Source: Pukyongia sp963768085
GTDB taxonomy: Bacteria > Bacteroidota > Bacteroidia > Flavobacteriales > Flavobacteriaceae
Assembly (NCBI GenBank): GCA_963768085.1
Contig: CAVYGO010000003.1
Coordinates: forward strand, 868,001-932,000
DNA: 64,000 bases
Direction of reading: 5' to 3'
Made by a program: the position numbers and the translations under genes. Of the stretch, positions 50,906 through 58,616 are shown piece after piece. Below the pieces are notes generated by a model that was not told where the DNA came from, searched no databases, and was given only the letters and a program-made list of their open reading frames with translations. How positions within the stretch are numbered: position 1 is the stretch's first letter; each line of letters starts with the position of its first letter.

Positions 50906-53686
50906 TTATAAATTATATTTCAGTTGTAAAGAGAGGTTAATCCCTCTTTTATATTTTGACAGGATTATATCCCCTTCGGGAGTATCCGCTCTTACTCTTT
51001 CTATACTGGGGTCAAGTAGATTTCTGGCACTGGCATTTATCTCGAAGGAATCGCCAATACGGTTCTTCCATACGAGATCCAGTGCTGGTACGGAACGTTC
51101 TATAATATTTCCCAGCTGACCCGAACCAAGGGCATCAATACGATCGGCGAAATAGGAAAATATAATGTTGGCCGATGGCTTGTAATTTCCAAATACCGGG
51201 CTATAATTAAGGTCGGCGTTCAAAATTAGCGGTGAAGCTCCCTGCAGTTCATCTGTATCTCTTTCAAAGGTTGAAGTGAATGTTCCTTCACCACTCTTAA
51301 GATCTTGTTTCGTATACATATAGGTGGCATTGAAACCTGCCGATAATTCGGTATCACCTTCGCTATTTTTCAATATGTTCTTACGTACTTCAATTTCTCC
51401 ACCGACAACCTCCGCCTTATCACCCGTTCTGAAATATCGCTGTGTTCCGGTGGCATCGTTTGCAACAACCAGGTTAACAGGATTTTTTATCTGTTTCGCG
51501 AATGCGGCAAGCGAGAAGATCTCACTCTCACTGAAAAACCATTCATATTTTAGGTCAATATTATAGATATCAGAGAATGAAGGATCATCCAGAAGATCCG
51601 GATTACCGCCAGTTCGTTGGGTTACATCTTCATATACAAAAGGTGCGACCTCTTTGAATTCGGGATTGGAAACGGTCTTGCTAAACGAGAATCTAAAATT
51701 CTGATCCTCCGTTAAACCGTACTTAACATTAAGGCTGGGCAGGTAGAAATTCTCGTAGGAGTCTCTGAAACCAGGATCCGTTGAAGGAAGGTTGATCACA
51801 TCGTACTCGATGAACTGATCGAATGATTCAACTCTAAGACTTGGAACGATCACCCATTTTTCTCCGAGTGTTAAAACGGCATTGACATAACCGGCATGAA
51901 TATTCTGTTCTCCACTGAAAGTATTTTCCCAGAGCCCGGGAAAATTGGTGCCGTCCACACCACCTTCAGGAAAAATAGGCCTAAAAACCTCCGTATTATA
52001 TATAACACCTAAATTATCAACATTAAAGATCGCGTCAAAATTGTTTACATCCGGAGCCGGCGTATTGGGTTCGATCAGGTCGTAACCATAGCGAATGTTT
52101 TCAAAATAACGTTCTTTGGTCTTTCCCTGATAGCCAAAGTTGAATGTAACCGTTTCAGAAGCTTCGTAAGCAAGGGATATTCTACTGTTGAGTTCTCTGT
52201 CCTCTATATTCTGAAAATAACGCTGGTTATCGTAAGGAATATTATTGAAAAAGGAAGGATTAGTAGACGGGTCGTTGTCTAAAGCAAGGTCATAACGCTC
52301 CAGGCTGATTCGTCTTCTGTCCGGTTGTCGGGCCAGTACTTTATTCACTCCAATACCCCAATCCACGGTGAATTTATCGTCCATCTTATGGGTGCCTAAT
52401 AATTGGTTCACAAAGATCATATCCTGGTCGAACTGAACATTCATCTGATAAAATCCTTTGTCGGTATTCAGTATAGCATCTCGATTCGTACCGTTTCCGC
52501 CCACTCCAAAGTACCCTACATTGTCGCTCGCATTATTAATGAATAAGGAGTTGAGGCTGATCTTGTGATCGCTGTTAGCTCTGAACACAAGGTTCATCAT
52601 TCCCGTAGTTGTTGTAGTATATTCATACTCTTCAACCTCAGGATAGCTCTTTTTTGTTACCGTTGTAAAATCGGTTGCCGTACCCTTACGGTATTCAAAA
52701 TTATTGTCGAAAGATCCGGTCATAAAAAGACTGAGTTTCGATTCACCTATATAGAAAGACGAACCTGCTGAAATACTACCGATTGCGCGAATAGGCTCTC
52801 CTGCAGAGACCGGGTCTACCCCGTGAGAGAGGACCACGGCAAATGGATTGTTATTGTAGCGGTTGTAATATCCGAAATAGCTGGTTCCTTCGCTTTTCAC
52901 AAACTTCTCTCCTATGGATCTGCTATTAAACCCAGATCCAATTTCAGCATCTAAAAAGAATCTTCCCCCGTAATCCTTGGCCTGGATATTAACATTCCCT
53001 GCCGCGAAATCACCGAAGAATTCACTGTCATATGCTTTACTTACAGCGACATATTGAATAATGTCTGAAGAGAATAAGCCTAAATTGATGTTTTTCTTGT
53101 CTATATCATCAGACGGCAGTGAGAGACCGTTATATGTAGTATTTAGATATCGGTCACCTAATCCTCGAACATATACATTGCCACCGCCTTCTTGTTGTGA
53201 AATTCCCGATATCTGTGCGATAGCACCGGCAGCATCACTAACACCTTTACGAGCCAGTTCCTCGGAACCAATATTCTGTTGAATGGTGGTTGCGTTTTTC
53301 TGCTCCAGAAGCAATGCAATCTCACTTTCCTTTTGGGTTGAAGTCCTTATTACAATCTCATCGAGAGCGGCCGCACTTGCCCCCATAGGCACATTTACGG
53401 TCGTTACCTTATTGGCTTCAATAACGACGTTGTCTATTTCAATGGTTTCGTAACCGACAAAACTATACACTATGATATAGGTTCCAGGACTAACGTCAGC
53501 TAATTCGTATAGACCGTCGAAGTCGGAAGTAGTACCTGTACTCGTACCTTTTATTACGATGTTTGCAAAAGCAAGAGGCTCGTCGTTAAAGTCTTTATCG
53601 GTAAGTTTTCCAACAATGGATCCAGTTCCCTGAGCCAATGTGAGGCTCACAAAACTTAAGAAAACCAGCGTAATGAGATTCTTCAT
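50906..53686 (-). CDS. large TonB-dependent receptor of the phosphate locus
   Basis: A 926-residue TonB receptor with a Sec signal peptide (LITLVFLSFVSLTLAQ). Residues 20-110 form a carboxypeptidase-regulatory-like domain (GSIVGKLTDKDFNDEPLAFA). The plug contains VSDAAGAIAQISGISQQEGG and VYVRGLGDRYLNTTYNGLSL. The barrel follows, with TonB-receptor closing elements to LSLQLKYNL. It lacks SusC-type features and is paired with a beta-helix lipoprotein instead of SusD. Its promoter has a Pho-box-like repeat (53724-53741) 7 bp from a -7-like element, so induction under phosphate limitation is predicted. Confidence 0.9.
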   Translation of the reverse strand: MKNLITLVFLSFVSLTLAQGTGSIVGKLTDKDFNDEPLAFANIVIKGTSTGTTSDFDGLYELADVSPGTYIIVYSFVGYETIEIDNVVIEANKVTTVNVPMGASAAALDEIVIRTSTQKESEIALLLEQKNATTIQQNIGSEELARKGVSDAAGAIAQISGISQQEGGGNVYVRGLGDRYLNTTYNGLSLPSDDIDKKNINLGLFSSDIIQYVAVSKAYDSEFFGDFAAGNVNIQAKDYGGRFFLDAEIGSGFNSRSIGEKFVKSEGTSYFGYYNRYNNNPFAVVLSHGVDPVSAGEPIRAIGSISAGSSFYIGESKLSLFMTGSFDNNFEYRKGTATDFTTVTKKSYPEVEEYEYTTTTTGMMNLVFRANSDHKISLNSLFINNASDNVGYFGVGGNGTNRDAILNTDKGFYQMNVQFDQDMIFVNQLLGTHKMDDKFTVDWGIGVNKVLARQPDRRRISLERYDLALDNDPSTNPSFFNNIPYDNQRYFQNIEDRELNSRISLAYEASETVTFNFGYQGKTKERYFENIRYGYDLIEPNTPAPDVNNFDAIFNVDNLGVIYNTEVFRPIFPEGGVDGTNFPGLWENTFSGEQNIHAGYVNAVLTLGEKWVIVPSLRVESFDQFIEYDVINLPSTDPGFRDSYENFYLPSLNVKYGLTEDQNFRFSFSKTVSNPEFKEVAPFVYEDVTQRTGGNPDLLDDPSFSDIYNIDLKYEWFFSESEIFSLAAFAKQIKNPVNLVVANDATGTQRYFRTGDKAEVVGGEIEVRKNILKNSEGDTELSAGFNATYMYTKQDLKSGEGTFTSTFERDTDELQGASPLILNADLNYSPVFGNYKPSANIIFSYFADRIDALGSGQLGNIIERSVPALDLVWKNRIGDSFEINASARNLLDPSIERVRADTPEGDIILSKYKRGINLSLQLKYNL

Positions 53687-53708
53687 TTTTACAGTTAAAT
53701 TTCTGAGG

Positions 53709-53741
53709 CAAAGATGACTTTACAATGTAAAGTCGATGTTA
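53709..53741 (-). promoter_or_regulatory. Pho-box and -7-like element of the TonB receptor operon
   Basis: The forward strand has AATGTAA-AGTC-GATGTTA (53724-53741; reverse TAACATC-GACT-TTACATT), a 7-4-7 direct repeat. A -7-like octamer (reverse CATCTTTG, 53709-53716) starts 7 bp downstream. The gene begins at 53686. The layout equals that of the porin promoter. Confidence 0.6.
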
Positions 53742-53861
53742 CTTGTACATTACTAATTCGTAATAAGAATGTTATCCTAAGGTTAAGTCCAAAACCGAAA
53801 TCCATTTCGACCGAACGGATTGAAAATGTTATCTTGCGATTACTTAAAATTTTACCAGTTT

Positions 53862-55202
53862 ATGATGCAATGGGAAGAGTTGCTTTCACTAAGGAAGCAA
53901 GGCGACACTAAAAAGAGGATCAGAAACGAAGAAATCCAGACAAGAAGCGGGTTTGAAGTAGATTTCGATCGTATTATTTTCTCATCCGCATTCCGGAGTC
54001 TTCAGGATAAGACCCAGGTTATCCCGTTATCCAAAACCTCCTTTGTGCACACCCGGCTAACGCACAGCCTCGAGGTGTCCGTTGTAGGACGTTCTTTAGG
54101 GCGCCAGGTTGGAAGTACGATCATAGAAAAGCATCCCTTTTTAGCGAAAGTTCACCGTTATGAAGTAAATGATTTCGGCGCCATCGTAGCGGCTGCTGCC
54201 TTAGCACATGATATTGGGAATCCTCCTTTCGGACATAGTGGTGAAAAGGCTATTGGAAATTATTTTAAAAATGGAAATGGGAAACGATTCAAAACGTCAC
54301 TTACCGATAAAGAATACCAGGACCTTATAGATTTTGAAGGGAATGCGAACGGCTTTAAAATTCTCACGGAAACGAAGAACGGAGTTCAGGGGGGGCTCAG
54401 GTTAACTTATGCCACGCTCGGGGCTTTTATGAAGTATCCCAAAGAATCCCTTCCGAAAAAACCCACTTCGCATATTGCCGATAAGAAGTTCGGAGTATTT
54501 CAGGGAGATAATGAACTTTCTTTGATGAGGTGGCGAAAAACCTGGGTCTGATCCCGGGGTAATTCGGAAGACCTGAGTTATTGCAGACATCCCCTGGCAT
54601 ATCTCGTAGAAGCAGCCGATGACATTTGTTATACGATCATCGATTTTGAAGATGGTATAAACCTGGGCTGGATCACAGAGGAAACAGCATTAGAATATCT
54701 CATCAATTTGGTGAAGGACCGAATCAATACAGCAAATTATTCTGCCCTGACGCGTACACAAGATCGTCTGGCATATTTGAGGTCTCTGGCGATAGGAACT
54801 TTAATATCTGAAGCTGTGGATGTCTTTATCGCTAATGAGAAGAGCATTTTGACGGGTACATTTGAAGATTCATTATTGGATCACAGTAAATACAAAGCTC
54901 AGATCGATGATATTATCGCTGAAAGCATTCAGAAGATCTACCAGAGTTCCGAAGTAGTAGACAAGGAAATTGCAGGATATAATATCCTTAGCACGCTATT
55001 GGATGGGTTCACCACGGCCTGTGAACATCATTATGAAGGACAGGCAACTCATTACGATTCGCTACTATTAAAGAGCCTTGATACCCCGCTACCCGTGGAA
55101 GCCTCGGTATACGAATATACCATGCTGTGTTGTAGCCATATTTCAATGCTAACCGATGGAAATGCTTTGCAATTGTTTCAAAAGATTAAAGGACATCTTT
55201 AA
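53862..55202 (+). pseudogene. dgt: dGTP triphosphohydrolase gene with two frameshifts
   Basis: A dGTPase split into two open frames. The N-terminal part (start ATG 53862) has HTRLTHSLEVSVVGRSLG and the HD metal motif LAHDIGNPPFGHSGEK. Near 54521-54523 the frame is lost (TTT would need to be TTTT), giving FDEVAKNLGLIPG in the shifted frame, then an extra G in GGGG (54556-54559) restores it at NSEDLSYCRHPLAYLVEAAD. The C-terminal part (to 55202) is intact. The net shift is zero over 446 codons. Two homopolymer indels 35 bp apart look more like sequencing errors than decay. A working enzyme would hydrolyse dGTP to deoxyguanosine and triphosphate. Confidence 0.85.
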
Positions 55203-56971
55203 AGCAGGGATGTAATTATTTCTTTGATCTTTTCTGAAGAAATTCCGGTAAGATGCTGCAATTCTGCCACACTTCCATGATCCGGAAACTCGTCCGGAAT
55301 ACCCATAATTCGCAATCGGTTACTGTAGTTGTTTTCTGAAGCAAATTCAGCGACTGCACTACCAAAGCCTCCCATAGCGGTACCGTCCTCAACAGTAATT
55401 ACCGTATCGTAATTTCTAAATACTTTATGTAATAAGGATTCGTCCAGCGGTTTTATAAATCTCATATCATAGTGACCTATTTTTCTGTTCTCCGAGATCA
55501 TGGAAATTGCTTCCGCCGTATTGATCGCCATATTTCCAATAGTAAGTATCGCGATTTCCGAACCCTCTTTAAGTTTTCTCCCTTTTCCAATTTCTATGCT
55601 TGAAAACTCTCGTTGCCAATCAACTATATTACCCCTTCCCCTGGGGTATCGGATTGCTATAGGATGATCGAGACCCAACTGTGCTGTGTATAATAAATTT
55701 CGTAGTTCGATTTCATCAGAAGGAGCAGCTAAGATCAGATTTGGGACACAACGTAAATAGGCGATATCGAAAATCCCGTGATGCGTAGCCCCGTCTTCCC
55801 CAACAATTCCGGCCCTGTCAAGGCAAAATATTACCGGCAGATCTTGCAGGCATACATCGTGGATCACCTGGTCATAAGCTCGCTGCAGGAAAGTGGAATA
55901 GATATTACAAAATACTACCATGCCCTGGGTGGCGAGTCCGGCTGCAAAAGTGACAGCATGTTGTTCGGCTATCCCAACGTCGAAAGCACGATCGGGAAAT
56001 ACATTCATCATATACTTTAAAGAACTACCTGTAGGCATTGCCGGTGTGATCCCAACGATTTTTGTATTGCGCCTGGCCAATTCAACAATGGTTTTACCGA
56101 AGACATCCTGAAATTTGGGGGGTAGATGTGCTGTTTCCTTAGGAAACAGGTCACCTGTTTTAGCATCAAACTTTCCCGGAGCGTGATACTTCACCTGATC
56201 TTCTTCTGCCCGCTTCAAGCCTTTTCCCTTGGTAGTGATTATATGGAGAAGTTTTGGCCCCTCCACATTTTTCAGGCGTTCCAGTTCAGAGACCAGGGTA
56301 TTGATATTGTGACCATCCACCGGCCCGGAATAATTGAAATTCAGGGCTTCAAAAATATTGTCGGTTTCCGGGGAATTGTCTAAGGTGACTTTAGTAAGAT
56401 AATTCTTTAGTGATCCCACGCTCGGGTCGATACCTATGGCATTGTCATTTAAGACCACAAGTAGATTTGTATTGGTAACACCCGCATGATTCAGGGCTTC
56501 GAAAGCCATCCCACTTGCGATAGAGGCATCACCTACCACGGCAATATGCTGCCTTTTGGCAGCATTTGTCAATTGCGCAGCAATTGCCATTCCCAGCGTA
56601 GCGGAAATTGCCGTGGAGCTGTGGCCTGTTCCAAAAGCATCGTATTCACTTTCTTCTCGTTTTGGAAAACCGCTAAGCCCACCCATTTTGCGGTTCGTAT
56701 GGAATTGATCCTTTCGGCCTGTCAGTATTTTATGTCCATAAGCCTGATGTCCCACATCCCAAACCAAAAGATCATCCGGAGTATTAAAAACGTAATGTAG
56801 GGCGATGGTAAGTTCAACAACGCCAAGGCTTGCACCTAGATGTCCTTCCTTGGTGGCAACCATATTGATTATGAAGTCCCTCAATTCCGCAGCGAGTTGC
56901 GGTAATTTTTCCTTCGGAAGTTTACGGAGGTCTGGTGGAAATTGGACGCTATCTAGCAGAGTATTCGACAC
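55199..56971 (-). CDS. dxs: 1-deoxy-D-xylulose-5-phosphate synthase
   Basis: A 590-residue thiamine-diphosphate enzyme making DXP from pyruvate and glyceraldehyde-3-phosphate, the first step of the MEP isoprenoid route. Motifs include DVGHQAYGHKILTGRKDQFH near 73, the ThDP-Mg block VGDASIASGMAFEALNHAGV near 145-165, GPVDGHNINTLVSEL near 215 and EQHAVTFAAGLATQGMVVFC in the transketolase domain. The C-terminal domain closes with YDTVITVEDGTAMGGFGSAV. Its stop overlaps the dgt stop by 4 bp, and its start faces the four-helix-bundle gene. Confidence 0.96.
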   Translation of the reverse strand: MSNTLLDSVQFPPDLRKLPKEKLPQLAAELRDFIINMVATKEGHLGASLGVVELTIALHYVFNTPDDLLVWDVGHQAYGHKILTGRKDQFHTNRKMGGLSGFPKREESEYDAFGTGHSSTAISATLGMAIAAQLTNAAKRQHIAVVGDASIASGMAFEALNHAGVTNTNLLVVLNDNAIGIDPSVGSLKNYLTKVTLDNSPETDNIFEALNFNYSGPVDGHNINTLVSELERLKNVEGPKLLHIITTKGKGLKRAEEDQVKYHAPGKFDAKTGDLFPKETAHLPPKFQDVFGKTIVELARRNTKIVGITPAMPTGSSLKYMMNVFPDRAFDVGIAEQHAVTFAAGLATQGMVVFCNIYSTFLQRAYDQVIHDVCLQDLPVIFCLDRAGIVGEDGATHHGIFDIAYLRCVPNLILAAPSDEIELRNLLYTAQLGLDHPIAIRYPRGRGNIVDWQREFSSIEIGKGRKLKEGSEIAILTIGNMAINTAEAISMISENRKIGHYDMRFIKPLDESLLHKVFRNYDTVITVEDGTAMGGFGSAVAEFASENNYSNRLRIMGIPDEFPDHGSVAELQHLTGISSEKIKEIITSLL

Positions 56972-57004
56972 CTCGCAAAGATACGTTATGAAATTGTATA
57001 TTTG

Positions 57005-57036
57005 AGTTTAGGAGTTTAGGAGTTTAGGAGTTTAGG
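57005..57036. repeat. four tandem copies of AGTTTAGG
   Basis: Four exact 8-bp units (57005-57012, 57013-57020, 57021-57028, 57029-57036) lie between the dxs start and the four-helix gene. They match CCTAAACT repeats on the other strand and could be slippage-prone. Confidence 0.85.
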
Positions 57037-57046
57037 CAACAGGTGT

Positions 57047-57412
57047 ATGAAAGAGTTTAGTTTTGAAAAACTAATCGTTTGGCAGAAATCAAGGAAATTA
57101 GCCAAAACGGTATATAGCATCACAAAACAATTTCCAACGGAGGAGAGATTCGGATTAATTAGTCAAATGCGAAGATCCGCAATATCCATTTGTTCTAATA
57201 TTGCCGAAGGAAGCGGTCGCAAGTCGTCAAAGGAACAGGCAAGATATACTGAAATAGCTTATGGATCGTCGCTTGAATTATTAAATCAACTAATTATTTC
57301 TTCGGACATGGGATTTATAGAGGAAGAGGAATTAAGCCAGCTTAGAGTTGAAATTTCAGAAATAACATCAATGCTAAATGGCTTGAGAAACTCCCAAACT
57401 AATAAAAGCTAA
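57047..57412 (+). CDS. four-helix-bundle protein (S23/IVP family)
   Basis: A 121-residue all-helical protein of the S23/23S-rRNA intervening-sequence-protein (Avd-like) family. It has FEKLIVWQKSRKLAKTVYSI, the R-S/A-I-S-I-C-S-N-I-A-E-G-S-G core in MRRSAISICSNIAEGSGRKS, and ARYTEIAYGSSLELLNQLII. Family members form pentamers or barrels and occur inside rRNA intervening sequences or near diversity-generating elements. This one is in neither setting. Short tandem repeats lie directly upstream and AACC-rich repeats directly downstream, so it may be a small mobile or laterally moved unit. Function is unknown. Confidence 0.88.
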   Translation: MKEFSFEKLIVWQKSRKLAKTVYSITKQFPTEERFGLISQMRRSAISICSNIAEGSGRKSSKEQARYTEIAYGSSLELLNQLIISSDMGFIEEEELSQLRVEISEITSMLNGLRNSQTNKS

Positions 57413-57534
57413 CCTTATAACCTCATCCATAACCTCATAACCCATAACCTATAACCTCATAACCTAAAACCCATAAACTATAACCTATAACCCATAAACT
57501 ATAACCTTTAACCTTTAACCAAACAAAGCAATTA
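57413..57534. repeat. degenerate AACC(T/C)ATA repeat tract
   Basis: Between the four-helix gene and tadA, more than ten copies of ATAACCT/ATAACCC-type heptamers and octamers occur without a strict period. The tract is AT/C-rich on the forward strand, telomere-like in look. No coding frame is present. Confidence 0.8.
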
Positions 57535-57984
57535 ATGATCATACCTTTGGACGACACTTATTTCATGAAAAAAGCCCTTCAGGAAGCGGAAACCGCCTAT
57601 GATAAAGGCGAGATCCCTATTGGTGCAGTCGTAGTCATCAATGACAAAATCATCGCCAGGGCCCATAATCTTACCGAGACTTTAAATGACGTAACCGCCC
57701 ATGCTGAAATGCAGGCCATTACCGCTGCGGCTAATTTCCTGGGGGGTAAATATTTAAAGGACTGTTCGCTTTATGTTACTATAGAACCCTGCCAGATGTG
57801 TGCGGGAGCCTTGTATTGGAGTCAGATATCCAAAGTGGTGTATGGTGCGAGAGATGAGAACAGGGGCTGCATTAATATGAAAACTAAACTTCATCCTAAA
57901 ACGGTTATGACAGGTGGTGTACTCAAGGAGGAAACTTCGGAGATATTGAAGCGATTTTTTATCGAGAAACGAAACCTGAATTAA
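57535..57984 (+). CDS. tadA: tRNA-specific adenosine deaminase TadA
   Basis: A 149-residue zinc deaminase. Zn ligands lie in THAEMQAI-type AHAEMQAITAAANFLGGKYL near 55-70 and the PCQMCAGALYWSQI block near 87. Other TadA features are EIPIGAVVVINDKIIARAHN and a conserved GGVLKEE near the end. It converts A34 to inosine in tRNA-Arg(ACG); nucleoside-deaminase activity is less likely. The start at ATG 57535 follows the repeat tract. Confidence 0.88.
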   Translation: MIIPLDDTYFMKKALQEAETAYDKGEIPIGAVVVINDKIIARAHNLTETLNDVTAHAEMQAITAAANFLGGKYLKDCSLYVTIEPCQMCAGALYWSQISKVVYGARDENRGCINMKTKLHPKTVMTGGVLKEETSEILKRFFIEKRNLN

Positions 57985-58004
57985 TAAAGTAGATTCAAAA
58001 AAAA

Positions 58005-58030
58005 TCCTCCGCGAGCTAAGCTCCGGAGGA
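58005..58030 (-). terminator. intrinsic terminator after cold-shock gene
   Basis: Arms TCCTCCG and CGGAGGA with an inner GAGC/GCTC pair and a 3-nt loop are followed on the reverse strand by a run of eight T. It lies 27 bp after the cold-shock stop. Confidence 0.85.
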
Positions 58031-58056
58031 CTGAAATCAGTTAGTAGCGATATATC

Positions 58057-58254
58057 TTATTCGTGGATTACGCGCACTTGTGCCGCAACCATTCCTTTGC
58101 GTCCTTCTTCTTCGACGTACTCAACTTTGTCGCCTTCGTTTAGAGCTTCACCATTCAGACCGGTAACGTGAACAAAGATGTCCTTTCCTGTGTCGTCGTT
58201 GGTAATAAAGCCGTAGCCTTTTGATTCGTTAAAAAACTTTACTGTTCCTTCCAT
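58057..58254 (-). CDS. cold-shock domain protein (CspA family)
   Basis: A 65-residue single cold-shock domain. It contains GTVKFFNESKGYGFITNDDT and IFVHVTGLNGEALNEGDKVE, including the RNP1-like KGYGFI and RNP2-like DIFVHV motifs that bind single-stranded RNA/DNA. It acts as an RNA chaperone. It is monocistronic, with its own terminator downstream and a 5' leader upstream, typical for cold-shock genes. Confidence 0.93.
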   Translation of the reverse strand: MEGTVKFFNESKGYGFITNDDTGKDIFVHVTGLNGEALNEGDKVEYVEEEGRKGMVAAQVRVIHE

Positions 58255-58349
58255 TGTAATAAAAAAATAAATTAATAATGGTCCAAAGGTACAAGAATAT
58301 TCATCTGGTAGGTAAGCAAATTGTAACTTTTTTAAATGATACCGGGGTT

Positions 58350-58595
58350 TTACAGATTTTTCTTACGGCCCTCTTCCCGCATTTTATCTATGTTCTCTTT
58401 GGTAAGCATATAATCTTTAACGCTTCTATTCTTCCAGCGATGGTAGATAAAAAAGGGCATCCATAAAAAGAAAAGAACCGCGATGGAAATGCCGATGCAG
58501 AATTCACCGGTTTTCGAATCGATATCACGTACACTGAAGCCGTAAATGGCGACGCCAACAATAATCAGGAAGGTTATGGATAGAATATATTTCAT
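58350..58595 (-). CDS. small two-helix membrane protein
   Basis: An 81-residue protein with hydrophobic helices at about 3-20 and 33-52 and a charged tail (KDYMLTKENIDKMREEGRKK). It lies 21 bp downstream of aspS in the same direction and is probably co-transcribed with it. No family is recognised; it may be a conserved flavobacterial hypothetical. Confidence 0.6.
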   Translation of the reverse strand: MKYILSITFLIIVGVAIYGFSVRDIDSKTGEFCIGISIAVLFFLWMPFFIYHRWKNRSVKDYMLTKENIDKMREEGRKKNL

Positions 58596-58616
58596 ACGTA
58601 GTAACCTTCAATATTT

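Noticed and set aside
57047..57412. rRNA intervening-sequence element
   Set aside because: The four-helix protein belongs to that family, but there is no rRNA gene around it in this window.
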